This document shows positions 7,737-16,881 of a stretch of DNA of 64,000 nt, piece by piece. The stretch comes from Sulfitobacter mediterraneus (GTDB taxonomy: Bacteria > Pseudomonadota > Alphaproteobacteria > Rhodobacterales > Rhodobacteraceae): NCBI RefSeq assembly GCF_003054325.1, contig NZ_QBKU01000003.1:186001-250000 (forward strand), given 5' to 3'. The stretch's first letter is position 1, and every line of letters starts with the position of its first letter. The translations under genes and the position numbers were made by a program. The notes under the pieces were generated by a model. The model did no database searches. It saw nothing but the letters and a program-made list of their open reading frames with translations, and was not told the origin of the DNA.

Positions 7737-10700
7737 TGGCGACATTGTTATTTTCCGCAGCCGGTGCTGCGCTCGGTGGTTCGATCGGGGGTACATTTGC
7801 CGGGCTGTCTTCGGTGGCGATTGGCCGGGCTGTTGGCGCGACTTTGGGCCGGGTGGTGGATCAGCGGTTGTTGGGGCAGGGGGCGGATGCGGTTGAAACC
7901 GGCAAGGTAGACCGGTTTCGTCTGACCAACGCGGGGGAAGGCAGCGCGATCTCGCAGGTCTACGGGCGAATGCGCATGGGCGGGCATTTGATCTGGGCGT
8001 CAGATTTCATCGAAACGGTGGCTGTTTCCGGGGGCGGCAAGGGCAGCCGCCCGTCACCTGAGGTCTCTGAATACAGCTATGCCGTGAGCCTGGCGATTGG
8101 CATTTGCGAGGGGAAAATCACCCGCATTGGCCGGGTTTGGGCAGACGGTGAGGAGGTCGCGCCAAAAGATCTGAATATGCGGGTTTATGATGGCACTTCA
8201 GATCAATTGCCGGATCCTGTCATGGAGGCGATTGAGGGCGCGGGCCGGGTGCCGGCCTATCGCGGCACCGCATATGTTGTGATGGAAGACCTTTCCCTGG
8301 CGCAATTTGGCAACCGGATACCGCAGTTTTCCTTTGAGGTTATCCGCCCCGAACAGCCGGACGCGCCGGGCTGGGAGCATACTCCAGCGTTTGGCGTACG
8401 CGGTGTGGCGATTATCCCCGGCACGGGGGAATATGAATTGGCGACCTCGCCGGTGAATTATGATCTCGGCGACGGGGTGATGCAAAGCGCCAATGTCTCC
8501 ACTCCGGCGGCGGAGCCTGATTTTGCCCATTGCGTTGAGGCGGTCTGCGAAGAGTTGCCAAACCTCGAAGCGGCGTCGTTGGTGGTGTCTTGGTTTGGTG
8601 ATGACTTGCGTTGCGGGGACTGCACGGTCCGCCCGAAGGTTGAGCAAAAAGAGGTGGATAGCCCAGAGATGCCATGGACCTCTGGCGGGATTGACCGGTC
8701 AGCAGCGGAGGTGATCGTACAAGACGATGGCAGGCCGGTTTATGGCGGCACGCCGACGGATGCTGCGGTGATCGAAGCCATTCAGGCGCTGAGCGCGGCG
8801 GGCAAGGCGGTGATGTATTATCCGTTCATCCTGATGGACCCCTTCAAAGGCAATGAATTGCCCGACCCCTACAGCGACAACGGATTTCAGCCAGACCTGC
8901 CATGGCGGGGGCGGATCACATTGTCTGAGGCTCCGGGTCGGCCCGGCAGCCCGGATGGTACGGCACAGGCGGTTTCCGAAGTTGATGCATTCTTCGGCAC
9001 AGCCACAGCGGCAGATTTTGCAGTGGTGGACGGGGCTGTAAGCTATTCCGGTCCGGCAGAGTGGGGGCTGAACCGGTTTATTCTGCACAATGCGGCGCTA
9101 TGTCTTGAGGCGGGGGGCGTTGAGGCGTTTTGCATCGGGTCAGAAATGCGCGGCTTGACGCAGATCAGAGGGCCGGGAAACAGCTTTCCGGCGGTAGCGC
9201 GGCTGCGAGGCCTGGCGGCGGAGGTGCGTAGTCTTTTGGGGCCGGAAACCAAGCTGAGCTATGCGGCGGATTGGTCAGAGTACTTTGGATATGCGCCGCA
9301 AGACGGATCGAACGACAGGTTCTTTCATCTTGATCCCTTGTGGGCCGATCCCAACATCGATTTCATTGGCATCGACAACTACATGCCGTTGGCCGATTGG
9401 CGTGATGACGGGGGGCATCTGGATGGGGTGAATTGGGATGCGATCTATGACCTCGGTTATCTGAAATCCAACATCGAGGGTGGCGAGGGCTATGATTGGT
9501 ATTATCATTCCGAAACAGCCCGTGCCGCGCAGATCCGCACGGACATCACTGATGGCGATTATGGCGAACCTTGGGTGCATCGTTACAAGGATCTGCGCGG
9601 CTGGTGGGAGAACACGCACCACGACCGGATTGGCGGGGTCCGCGCGGAAAGCCCGACCAGTTGGCAACCGAAGTCAAAACCGATCTGGTTTACCGAATAC
9701 GGCTGCGGCGCGGTGGACAAGGGCGCCAACCAGCCCAACAAGTTTCTGGATCGCAAAAGTTCGGAAAGCCTGCTGCCCAGATTTTCAAACGGGGCGCGGG
9801 ATGAGTTGATCCAGATGCAATACCTGCGCGCCATGTCAGAGTATTGGGCGGAGCCTGACAACAATCCGATGTCTTCGGAATATGAGGGCCGGATGCTGGA
9901 TATGTCGCGGGCGTTTGTTTGGGCTTGGGACAGTCGGCCTTATCCGTTTTTCCCCAATGATGTGGAGCGATGGAGCGATGGCGAGAACTATGCCCGTGGC
10001 CATTGGATCAACGGGCGCACGTCGTCGCGCAGCCTGGCCTCGGTGGTGCGAGAGATTTGCGAGCGGGCGGGCTTGGCGGACTACAGTACAGACGGTCTTT
10101 ACGGCTATTTGCGCGGCTATGCGGTGGAGCAGGTTGGCGATGCGCGTGCGGCGCTGCAACCTTTGATGATCCGCTATGGGTTTGACGCGGTGGAGCGCGG
10201 CGGCGTGTTGCGGTTTCGGCCCCGAGATGGGTTGGCCCCTGAGGTGATTGAAGTGGGCCTATTGGCGGTGACCGATGAGCTGGACGGGGTGACGGAACAA
10301 AGCCGAGAAGCCGAAGTGTCAGGGCGGGTGCGGTTGCGGTTTGTGCAGGCGGATGCCGATTTTGATGTGATCGCAGAGGAGGCGGTTCTGGCCGATGAGG
10401 CGACCCATGCGGTGACGGGGTCAGAAATGAACATGTCCCTGACGCGCAGTGAGGGGCGCCAGATTGCCGAGCGGTGGCTGACCGAGGCGCGTGTGGCGCG
10501 CGAGACCTTGCGATTGGCTTTGCCACCGTCACGGATGGATCTTGGCGCAGGTGATGTGATCGAGCTGCCCGGGCAGGGCCAGGAGGGCGCGGGTCGATAC
10601 CGGATTGATCGGGTTGAACAATCTTTGGCCCAACTGGTGGACGCGGTGCGCATTGAGCCGCAGGTTTATGACACCGCTGATTTGAGCGAAGATCCTGTGC

Positions 10701-11659
10701 CGATCAAACCTTTTGTAGCGCCGGTCCCGGTGATCTCGCATTTCCTTGATCTACCACTTTTGCGCGGGGACGAAGTGCCTCACGCGCCCCATATTGCCAT
10801 CACTGCGGATCCTTGGCCGGGGGCGGCGGCGGTGTTTCAGTCGGGCGTGGATGCAGACTATAAGCTGAACAGCCTGATCAATGCTCGCGCGACCGTTGGC
10901 GTAACCAAGACGGCGCTGCCAGCGGCCTGCGCAGGGGTGACGGATCATGGGCCGGTTTTAGAGGTAAAACTGATCTCGGGCCAATTGGAAACGGTGCAGG
11001 CGCAAGCCCTCCTGAGCGGGGCAAATACGGCGGCGATTGGTGATGGCACCTCTGGCAATTGGGAGGTTTTCCAGTTCGCCGAGGCGGAACTGATCGGGCA
11101 GGATACCTATTGGCTGCGCGGGCGGCTGCGCGGGCAGGCGGGATCTGATGGGCTTTTGCCGGAGGTTTGGCCGGAAGGATCGATCTTTGTGTTGCTGGAC
11201 GGGACGCCAAAACAGATAGAGCTGAGCCCGAACCTGCGCCGGGTTGCGCAGCATTTCAGGATTGGTCCGGCGGGACGGGGTTACGATGACCCGTCATATC
11301 AACATGTGGAAGAAGCGTTTGATGGCAATGGTTTACGCCCCTTTAGCCCCTGCCATCTGCGGGCAGACTTACAGATAAGCGGTGACGCCCAACTGCGATG
11401 GATCAGGCGCACGCGGATCGGCGGCGATGGCTGGGAGGCAGCAGAAGTGCCGCTTGGCGAAGACAGCGAATCCTACTTGGTGCAGGTGCGCAAGAACGGC
11501 GCCCCATTGCGCCAAGAGATCGTGACCGAACCGAGCTGGACCTATTCTGCTGCTGCGCAATCCGCCGATGGTGCGGTGCGTCCGTTTGAGGTTCGGGTGG
11601 CACAACTCTCGGCGGTTTATGGGGCAGGACTTGCCGCGACGGTGGTGGTGCCTGGGTGA
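7736..11659 (+). CDS. GTA tail-tip megatron (g15), TIM-barrel protein
   Basis: This 1307-residue protein is the largest GTA component. It begins with a Gly-rich hydrophobic stretch (about 1-40). A TIM-barrel-like glycoside-hydrolase domain lies at about 430-740, with FIGIDNYMPLADWRDD and PIWFTEYGCGAVDKGANQPN inside it. A phage tail-tip domain (about 800-960) and a C-terminal beta-rich region follow. In RcGTA it forms the tail fibre/tip that touches the recipient surface. ATG 7736 is preferred over GTG 7733, with AAGGAG upstream. The gene is full length with no frameshift. Confidence 0.92.
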   Translation: MATLLFSAAGAALGGSIGGTFAGLSSVAIGRAVGATLGRVVDQRLLGQGADAVETGKVDRFRLTNAGEGSAISQVYGRMRMGGHLIWASDFIETVAVSGGGKGSRPSPEVSEYSYAVSLAIGICEGKITRIGRVWADGEEVAPKDLNMRVYDGTSDQLPDPVMEAIEGAGRVPAYRGTAYVVMEDLSLAQFGNRIPQFSFEVIRPEQPDAPGWEHTPAFGVRGVAIIPGTGEYELATSPVNYDLGDGVMQSANVSTPAAEPDFAHCVEAVCEELPNLEAASLVVSWFGDDLRCGDCTVRPKVEQKEVDSPEMPWTSGGIDRSAAEVIVQDDGRPVYGGTPTDAAVIEAIQALSAAGKAVMYYPFILMDPFKGNELPDPYSDNGFQPDLPWRGRITLSEAPGRPGSPDGTAQAVSEVDAFFGTATAADFAVVDGAVSYSGPAEWGLNRFILHNAALCLEAGGVEAFCIGSEMRGLTQIRGPGNSFPAVARLRGLAAEVRSLLGPETKLSYAADWSEYFGYAPQDGSNDRFFHLDPLWADPNIDFIGIDNYMPLADWRDDGGHLDGVNWDAIYDLGYLKSNIEGGEGYDWYYHSETARAAQIRTDITDGDYGEPWVHRYKDLRGWWENTHHDRIGGVRAESPTSWQPKSKPIWFTEYGCGAVDKGANQPNKFLDRKSSESLLPRFSNGARDELIQMQYLRAMSEYWAEPDNNPMSSEYEGRMLDMSRAFVWAWDSRPYPFFPNDVERWSDGENYARGHWINGRTSSRSLASVVREICERAGLADYSTDGLYGYLRGYAVEQVGDARAALQPLMIRYGFDAVERGGVLRFRPRDGLAPEVIEVGLLAVTDELDGVTEQSREAEVSGRVRLRFVQADADFDVIAEEAVLADEATHAVTGSEMNMSLTRSEGRQIAERWLTEARVARETLRLALPPSRMDLGAGDVIELPGQGQEGAGRYRIDRVEQSLAQLVDAVRIEPQVYDTADLSEDPVPIKPFVAPVPVISHFLDLPLLRGDEVPHAPHIAITADPWPGAAAVFQSGVDADYKLNSLINARATVGVTKTALPAACAGVTDHGPVLEVKLISGQLETVQAQALLSGANTAAIGDGTSGNWEVFQFAEAELIGQDTYWLRGRLRGQAGSDGLLPEVWPEGSIFVLLDGTPKQIELSPNLRRVAQHFRIGPAGRGYDDPSYQHVEEAFDGNGLRPFSPCHLRADLQISGDAQLRWIRRTRIGGDGWEAAEVPLGEDSESYLVQVRKNGAPLRQEIVTEPSWTYSAAAQSADGAVRPFEVRVAQLSAVYGAGLAATVVVPG

Positions 11660-11952
11660 TGCGCCGCGTGCTTTGGTCGGATGTGACCACAGCTGCGCGC
11701 GCGGTTTTGGCGGCAAGGCCTGCGCGGCGAGAAAGCTTTGCCGCCGCATTGGTTGTTCAAGCCAGCCATGCGGACAAATACACCCGGCGGCTGGGGCGGG
11801 ATCATCCCAGTTGGGGCAATGGCACGCTGCTGGCGGCGGCGCGAAAGCATGCCTTGGCGGCCGAGCGCAGCTTTGATGATCGCGATTATGCGCAGTGTTG
11901 CCTGCTGGTTCTGACGGCGCTGGATCGGTTTCGTGCGACAAAAAACTTGTAA
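11659..11952 (+). CDS. Small unknown protein coupled to GTA g15
   Basis: A 97-residue, mostly helical, Ala/Arg-rich protein with no recognised domain. Its ATG overlaps the g15 stop (TGATG), so it is probably translated from the GTA message. A GTG three bases upstream is an alternative start. The middle part (YTRRLGRDHPSWGNGTLLAA) is the most distinctive. Genes of this kind are commonly seen between g15 and cysE in Rhodobacterales. Whether it is a GTA component or a bystander is unknown, and I assign no function. Confidence 0.65.
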   Translation: MRRVLWSDVTTAARAVLAARPARRESFAAALVVQASHADKYTRRLGRDHPSWGNGTLLAAARKHALAAERSFDDRDYAQCCLLVLTALDRFRATKNL

Positions 11953-12056
11953 GCGGAACTTTCATGCCCACATGATTTTATGAACGACATCACAGATTTG
12001 CGTTTGGGCATCAGATGTTGCATGGGCTAGGGTGATGCCAACAAAGGACGGATATT

Positions 12057-12866
12057 ATGGCTGAATTGCGCACGAAGATTGCTCCGATGGACCCGGTTTG
12101 GGACCAGATCCAGAAAGAGGCACAGCAAGCTGTGCAGGACGAGCCGCTGATTGGCGGCTTTGTGCATGCCTGTATTCTGCACCACCAGTCCATTGAAAAG
12201 GCATTGTCTTACCGGATCGCGGCCAAGCTTTCATCCAATGAGATGTCGATGATGGTTGTGCGCGAGATGGTCGAAGAGGCCTATGCCGAAAACCCCGAGC
12301 TTATTCAGGCCGGGCGGGCCGATCTGGTGGCGATCTATGAACGCGATCCGGCGTGCCACAGATTGCTGCAGCCGATCTTGTACTTCAAAGGGTACCAAGC
12401 GGTGCAGGCCTACCGGGTCGGGCATCACCTTTGGCAAAAGGGCAAACGTGATCTGGCGTATTTTGTGCAGATGCGGGTGAGCGAGATCTTTGGCGTGGAT
12501 ATTCATCCAGCGGCGGCCATCGGGCGCGGCATCATGATAGATCACGCGCATTCCATTGTGATCGGCGAAACCGCTGTGGTTGGAGACAACGTGTCGATGT
12601 TGCATTCGGTGACATTGGGCGGGACGGGCAAGGAAGAAGAGGACCGGCATCCGAAGATCGAGGATGGTGTTCTGATCGGAGCCGGGGCCAAGGTTCTGGG
12701 CAATATCACCGTGGGCCATTGCAGCCGCATCGCGGCAGGATCAGTGGTGTTGGAAGCGGTGCCGCCTTGCAAGACAGTGGCCGGTATTCCGGCACGGATC
12801 GTCGGCGAAGCGGGTTGTGATCAGCCGGCGGTGTCGATGAACCACATGTTGGGGCCGCAGGACTGA
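12057..12866 (+). CDS. cysE: Serine O-acetyltransferase
   Basis: CysE makes O-acetylserine from L-serine and acetyl-CoA, the first step of cysteine synthesis. The 269-residue protein has the N-terminal helical domain (about 10-140) and then a left-handed beta-helix of hexapeptide repeats. The active-site region IDHAHSIVIGETAVVGD and the loop TLGGTGKEEEDRHPKI are both present. AAAGGA precedes ATG 12057. It stands alone, closed by a strong terminator. Presence of cysE directly after the GTA cluster is the usual Rhodobacterales arrangement. Confidence 0.95.
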   Translation: MAELRTKIAPMDPVWDQIQKEAQQAVQDEPLIGGFVHACILHHQSIEKALSYRIAAKLSSNEMSMMVVREMVEEAYAENPELIQAGRADLVAIYERDPACHRLLQPILYFKGYQAVQAYRVGHHLWQKGKRDLAYFVQMRVSEIFGVDIHPAAAIGRGIMIDHAHSIVIGETAVVGDNVSMLHSVTLGGTGKEEEDRHPKIEDGVLIGAGAKVLGNITVGHCSRIAAGSVVLEAVPPCKTVAGIPARIVGEAGCDQPAVSMNHMLGPQD

Positions 12867-12896
12867 TTACCTGTCCGAACGTACTATTAAGAATTG

Positions 12897-12925
12897 AAAA
12901 AAGCCGGGGGAAACCCCGGCTTTTT
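12897..12925. terminator. Bidirectional intrinsic terminator (cysE / pdhC)
   Basis: A near-perfect hairpin with stem AAAAGCCGGGG / CCCCGGCTTTT and a GAAA loop, flanked by A-run and T-run. It can end cysE on the plus strand and the converging pdhABC operon on the minus strand. Confidence 0.9.
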
Positions 12926-12958
12926 GTTTGATTTATGCCATCCCTGCGGGCTGGTGAT

Positions 12959-13010
12959 GAGGGGCTGGCGGCCCCTCAAACTCCCCGCGAATATTTGGGG
13001 CCAAAAAGGG
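12959..13010. repeat. Intergenic hairpin repeat, copy 1
   Basis: A GAGGGGC / GCCCCTC hairpin (12959-12977) is followed by a C-run, an AT-rich spacer, a G-run and a purine tract. The same layout recurs at 61371-61424. It resembles the short intergenic palindromic elements scattered downstream of genes in roseobacter genomes. Family membership is judged by eye. Confidence 0.4.
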
Positions 13011-13011
13011 A

Positions 13012-14328
13012 TCAGGCCAACATGGTCATCGGCGCTTCGAGGTTGTCTTTGATCGCGTTGAGCAGGTTGGCCCCCAGTGCGCCGTCGATCACCCGGTGAT
13101 CCACGGAGAGCGTCACAGACATCACAGTGGCCACGGCCATTTCGCCGTCTTTGCCGACGATCGGTTTCTTGACGCCTGCGCCCACCGCAAGGATGGCGCC
13201 GTGGGGCGGGTTGATCACGGCGTCGAAGTTTTCGATGCCGAACATCCCGAGGTTGGAGATGGCAAAGCTGCCGCCCTGGTATTCATGGGGGGCAAGTTTG
13301 CGGTCACGGGCGCGGGCGGCGAGGTCTTTCATTTCGGCCGAGAGGGCAGAGAGCGATTTCATCTCGGCGTCTTTAAGGACCGGAGTGAACAGGCCGCCTT
13401 CGATGGCGACGGCCACTGCCACGTCTGAGGGTTTCAGTTTCAGCGTGCGATCGCCAGCCCAGACCGAATTGGCCTCGGGCACCTGTTGCAGGGCCAGAGC
13501 GCAGGCCTTGATGATGAAATCATTGACCGACAGTTTGATGCCGCGCGGCTCAAGCTGTTTGTTCAGATCGGCGCGGAAGCCCATCAACGCATCCAGCTGG
13601 ATATCGCGGCGCAGATAGAAATGCGGGATGCTTTGTTTGGCTTCGGTCAGACGTGCAGCGATGGTTTTGCGCATACCGTCGAGTTTGACCTCTTCGAAGT
13701 CTCGGCCTTCGTAGATCTTCAGCACGGCGTCTGTGGATGGGCCTTGTGCGGCGGCGGCAAGTGCAGCGGGTGCAGATGCGGCTGCAGCAGCAGGTTTGGC
13801 TGCCGGGGCATCGGACGCAGAGAGCCCTTCGACGTCGGCCTTGACGATACGGCCATGGGGGCCGCTGCCGGTGACATTGGCCAGATCCAAACCCTTGTTC
13901 GCGGCGATGCGCCGGGCGAGCGGCGAGGCAAAGATGCGTGTGCCATCGGCGCCCTTGGGGGCGGCGGGGGCTGGCGTTGCGTCTGCTGTGGCCGCAGGGG
14001 CGGCGGGCGCTGTGTCCTGCGTGGCAGTGGGAGCGGCCTCTGCCTTTGGGGCAGGGGCGGCGGCACCGATGTCATCGGCGCTTTCTCCGTCTTCGAGCAG
14101 CACCGCGATGGCGGTGTTCACCTTGACGCCTTCGCTGCCTTCGGGGATCAGGATCTTGCCGATCACGCCCTCATCCACGGCTTCGAATTCCATGGTGGCT
14201 TTGTCGGTTTCGATCTCGGCCAGCAGATCGCCGGAAGAGACGGTATCGCCTTCCTTAACGAGCCATTTGGCCAGCGTGCCTTCTTCCATGGTGGGGGACA
14301 GGGCGGGCATGAGGATTTCTGTGGGCAT
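13012..14328 (-). CDS. pdhC: Pyruvate dehydrogenase E2, dihydrolipoamide acetyltransferase
   Basis: E2 core of the pyruvate dehydrogenase complex, transferring the acetyl group from lipoyl-lysine to CoA. Of 438 residues, 1-80 form one lipoyl domain with the modified lysine K43 (ETDKATMEF). An Ala/Pro linker leads to the peripheral-subunit-binding domain ([16 protein letters not shown], about 135-165). The catalytic domain (about 205-438) carries the DHRVIDGA active-site motif near the end. It is last of pdhA-pdhB-pdhC, 11 nt after pdhB, with AGGAG before its ATG. The lipoyl domain is nearly identical to that of PdhB. Confidence 0.95.
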   Translation of the reverse strand: MPTEILMPALSPTMEEGTLAKWLVKEGDTVSSGDLLAEIETDKATMEFEAVDEGVIGKILIPEGSEGVKVNTAIAVLLEDGESADDIGAAAPAPKAEAAPTATQDTAPAAPAATADATPAPAAPKGADGTRIFASPLARRIAANKGLDLANVTGSGPHGRIVKADVEGLSASDAPAAKPAAAAASAPAALAAAAQGPSTDAVLKIYEGRDFEEVKLDGMRKTIAARLTEAKQSIPHFYLRRDIQLDALMGFRADLNKQLEPRGIKLSVNDFIIKACALALQQVPEANSVWAGDRTLKLKPSDVAVAVAIEGGLFTPVLKDAEMKSLSALSAEMKDLAARARDRKLAPHEYQGGSFAISNLGMFGIENFDAVINPPHGAILAVGAGVKKPIVGKDGEMAVATVMSVTLSVDHRVIDGALGANLLNAIKDNLEAPMTMLA

Positions 14329-14339
14329 CGGGCCGCTCC

Positions 14340-15713
14340 TTATTTGTAGGTTACTTTTTTCACGGCTTCGATGACCTCATCGGTGGTCACCAGCGCGTGT
14401 TTTTCAAGGTTGGCGGCATAGGGCATGGGCACGTCCTTGCCGGTGCAGTTGATCACCGGTGCGTCGAGGTAATCAAACGCCTCCTGCATCACCACGGAGG
14501 AGATGTAGCTGCCGACCGAACCCTGCGGCCAGCCTTCTTCGACGGTGACCAAGCGGTTGGTTTTCATCACGGAATTAATGATCGCGGGGGTGTCCATCGG
14601 GCGCAGGGTGCGCAGGTCGAGGACCTCGGCGTCGATGCCTTCTTCGGCCAGTTTCTCGGCCGCTTCCAATGCATAGCTCATCCCGATGCCAAAGCTGACG
14701 ATGGTCACGTCATTGCCTTCCCGCCAGATCCGGGCCTTGCCGAAAGGCACTGTGTGATCGTCAATGTCCGGCACGTCAAAGCTGCGGCCATAGAGGATCT
14801 CGTTTTCGAGGAAGATCACCGGGTTGGGGTCGCGGATCGCGGTTTTCATCAGACCTTTGTAGTCCGAGGCGGAGTAGGGCATCGCCACCTTGAGGCCGGG
14901 CACCTGCATGTACCATGCGGCGTAGTCCTGGCTGTGCTGGGCGCCGACGCGGGCCGCCGCGCCATTGGGGCCGCGGAAGACCATGGGCGCACCCATCTGG
15001 CCGCCGGACATATAGAGTGTCTTGGCGGCGGAGTTGATGATGTGGTCAATCGCCTGCATGGCGAAGTTGAAGGTCATGAATTCGACAATCGGACGCAGAC
15101 CACCAAAGGCCGCGCCAGTGGCGATCCCGGCAAACCCGTGTTCGGTGATCGGTGTGTCGATGACACGCTTTTTGCCAAACTCGTCCAGCATCCCTTGGGA
15201 GATCTTATAAGCGCCTTGGTATTCGGCCACCTCTTCGCCCATCAGGAACACGTTTTCGTCGCGGCGCATTTCTTCGGACATGCCGTCACGCAGGGCCTCG
15301 CGGACGGTTTGTTGCTTCATTGGCGTGCCTTCGGGCCAATCTGGCGTCAGGTCCACTTTGGGCGCTTCGGGTGCGGATTGCGCGGCGGCAGGCGCTGGCG
15401 CGGCTTCTGCCGGAGCTTCGGCCTTGGCAGCTGGCGCAGATGCGGCGCTGTCGATATCGCTCGCGCTTTCGCCGTCTTCAAGCAGCACGGCAATTGCGGT
15501 GTTGACCTTGACCCCTTCGGTGCCTTCTTCGATCAGGATCTTGCCGATGGTGCCTTCGTCCACGGCTTCGAATTCCATGGTGGCCTTGTCGGTTTCGATC
15601 TCGGCCAGAATGTCGCCTGACGACACGGTGTCGCCTTCCTTGACCAGCCATTTGGCCAGCGTGCCTTCTTCCATGGTGGGCGAGAGGGCGGGCATGAGAA
15701 TTTCAGTAGCCAT
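14340..15713 (-). CDS. pdhB: Pyruvate dehydrogenase E1 beta with fused lipoyl domain
   Basis: E1-beta subunit, which with PdhA decarboxylates pyruvate using thiamine diphosphate. The 457 residues start with a full lipoyl domain (1-80, K43), an arrangement characteristic of alphaproteobacteria. An Ala/Pro linker and then the transketolase-like pyrimidine domain follow ([19 protein letters not shown], about 175-195; [17 protein letters not shown]). The C-terminal transketolase domain ends at 457. The ribosome binding site GGAGG overlaps the end of pdhA, so translation is coupled. Confidence 0.95.
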   Translation of the reverse strand: MATEILMPALSPTMEEGTLAKWLVKEGDTVSSGDILAEIETDKATMEFEAVDEGTIGKILIEEGTEGVKVNTAIAVLLEDGESASDIDSAASAPAAKAEAPAEAAPAPAAAQSAPEAPKVDLTPDWPEGTPMKQQTVREALRDGMSEEMRRDENVFLMGEEVAEYQGAYKISQGMLDEFGKKRVIDTPITEHGFAGIATGAAFGGLRPIVEFMTFNFAMQAIDHIINSAAKTLYMSGGQMGAPMVFRGPNGAAARVGAQHSQDYAAWYMQVPGLKVAMPYSASDYKGLMKTAIRDPNPVIFLENEILYGRSFDVPDIDDHTVPFGKARIWREGNDVTIVSFGIGMSYALEAAEKLAEEGIDAEVLDLRTLRPMDTPAIINSVMKTNRLVTVEEGWPQGSVGSYISSVVMQEAFDYLDAPVINCTGKDVPMPYAANLEKHALVTTDEVIEAVKKVTYK

Positions 15714-15716
15714 CTA

Positions 15717-16727
15717 TCAAGCCTCCTGCGGGATTTCTGTTGCGTAAATATCTGTCCAAAGTTCCTCAAGCGCTGGCTCGGGGCTTTCTTTGGCAAATTC
15801 CGCGCTTTCGTTCACGATGGCTTTGATCTCTTTGTCGATGGATTTGAGATCGTCCTCGGTGGCGTGCTTGCCGGTCAGCAGCAAGGCGCGCACGGCTTCG
15901 ATCGGATCACGTTCTTCGCGCATTTTCTGGACCTCTTCGCGGGTCCGGTATTTGGCGGGGTCCGACATGGAGTGGCCGCGATAGCGGTAGGTTTTGACCT
16001 CAAGGATATAAGGCCCTTCGCCGGAGCGGCAGTGCGCCACGGCTTTTTCGCCGGCCTCCTTGACAGCCAGAACATCCATACCGTCCACAGCTTCACCGGG
16101 GATGCCGAACGCTTTGCCGCGCTCATAAATCTCGGCGGAGGAGGTGGAGCGTTGCTGCGAGGTGCCCATGGCGTATTGGTTGTTTTCGATCACAAAGATA
16201 CAGGGCAGTTTCCACAGGGCGGCCATGTTGAACGTCTCATAGACCTGCCCCTGGTTTGCCGCGCCATCACCGAAATAGGTGAAGCTCACACGGCCGTTTT
16301 CCTTGTATTTGTCCGCAAAGGCGAGGCCCGCGCCCAGCGGCACCTGCGCCGCGACGATGCCGTGACCACCATAGAAATGTTTCTCTTTCGAGAACATGTG
16401 CATGGAGCCGCCCTTGCCTTTGGAATAGCCGCCCTCGCGGCCGGTCAGTTCGGCCATCACGCCGTTGGGGTCCATGCCGCAGGCCAACATGTGGCCGTGA
16501 TCGCGGTAGGATGTGATGCGCTTGTCGCCTTCCTCTGCGGCGGCCTCAAGGCCAACCACAACGGCCTCTTGGCCAATGTAGAGGTGGCAGAAACCACCGA
16601 TCAAACCCATGCCGTATAATTGACCGGCTTTTTCTTCAAATCGGCGGATCAAAAGCATGTCACGATAGTATGCTTTCAACTCCTCCGCAGAGACATTGGG
16701 TTTCTTACTGGGTTTCTTCGCTGCCAT
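15717..16727 (-). CDS. pdhA: Pyruvate dehydrogenase E1 alpha
   Basis: E1-alpha subunit of pyruvate dehydrogenase. The 336 residues include the family start YRDMLLIRRFEEKAGQLYG and YIGQEAVVVGL. The thiamine diphosphate motif begins GDGAANQGQVYETFNMAALW (about 167-186) and ends ENN. The phosphorylation-loop-like region YRYRGHSMSDPAKYR is also present. ATG 16727 is chosen over the in-frame ATG at 16733 because GGAGG is only 2 nt from the latter but 8 nt from the former. First gene of the operon, with a perfect palindrome 37 nt upstream. E3 (lpd) is encoded 17 kb away. Confidence 0.95.
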   Translation of the reverse strand: MAAKKPSKKPNVSAEELKAYYRDMLLIRRFEEKAGQLYGMGLIGGFCHLYIGQEAVVVGLEAAAEEGDKRITSYRDHGHMLACGMDPNGVMAELTGREGGYSKGKGGSMHMFSKEKHFYGGHGIVAAQVPLGAGLAFADKYKENGRVSFTYFGDGAANQGQVYETFNMAALWKLPCIFVIENNQYAMGTSQQRSTSSAEIYERGKAFGIPGEAVDGMDVLAVKEAGEKAVAHCRSGEGPYILEVKTYRYRGHSMSDPAKYRTREEVQKMREERDPIEAVRALLLTGKHATEDDLKSIDKEIKAIVNESAEFAKESPEPALEELWTDIYATEIPQEA

Positions 16728-16763
16728 GGGCATGTCCTCCGTCTGCGCAGATCAGGTGTCCGC

Positions 16764-16787
16764 AGATAGTTTAGCGTTAAACTATCT
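16764..16787. promoter_or_regulatory. Palindromic operator upstream of pdhA
   Basis: Perfect 10-bp inverted repeat AGATAGTTTA / TAAACTATCT around GCGT, ending 37 bp before the pdhA start codon. The inner ATAGTTTA-N4-TAAACTAT is identical to the palindrome upstream of lpd at 33283-33312. It is probably the binding site of one dimeric regulator shared by the split PDH genes. The regulator is not identified. Confidence 0.75.
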
Positions 16788-16848
16788 TCTAATGGATTCG
16801 AGAACATAATGGTAGTGAGATTTGACGTTGGGGCAAGAAGTCACACCC

Positions 16849-16868
16849 AAAAACCACCTAAAAGTGGT
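16849..16868 (-). terminator. Weak terminator downstream of the ftsB-like gene
   Basis: On the minus strand a short ACCAC / GTGGT stem with a 6-nt loop is followed by a run of T. It lies 14 nt after the stop of the FtsB/DivIC-like gene. Confidence 0.45.
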
Positions 16869-16881
16869 CAAATCTTTGATT

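Larger units (their letters stand above)
3..11659 (+). mobile_element. Gene transfer agent (RcGTA-type) structural cluster, g3 to g15
   Basis: Fifteen consecutive plus-strand genes follow the order known from the Rhodobacter capsulatus GTA: portal, g3.5, prohead protease, capsid, adaptor, stopper, tail terminator, tail tube, two small tail-chaperone-like genes, tape measure, distal tail, hub, cell-wall peptidase and megatron. Most neighbours overlap by 1-11 nt, so they are probably cotranscribed and translationally coupled. g1 and g2 (terminase) would lie left of the window. No integrase or excision gene is seen, which agrees with a domesticated, vertically inherited GTA rather than an active prophage. 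All frames are intact. Confidence 0.95.

Noticed and set aside
14397..15620. 407-codon plus-strand frame antisense to pdhB
   Set aside because: Shadow of pdhB; Gly/His-rich with no fold, and pdhB is unmistakable.
16764..16787. The pdhA palindrome as a transcription terminator
   Set aside because: It is AT-rich, lies upstream of the start codon and matches the lpd site, so an operator is more likely.
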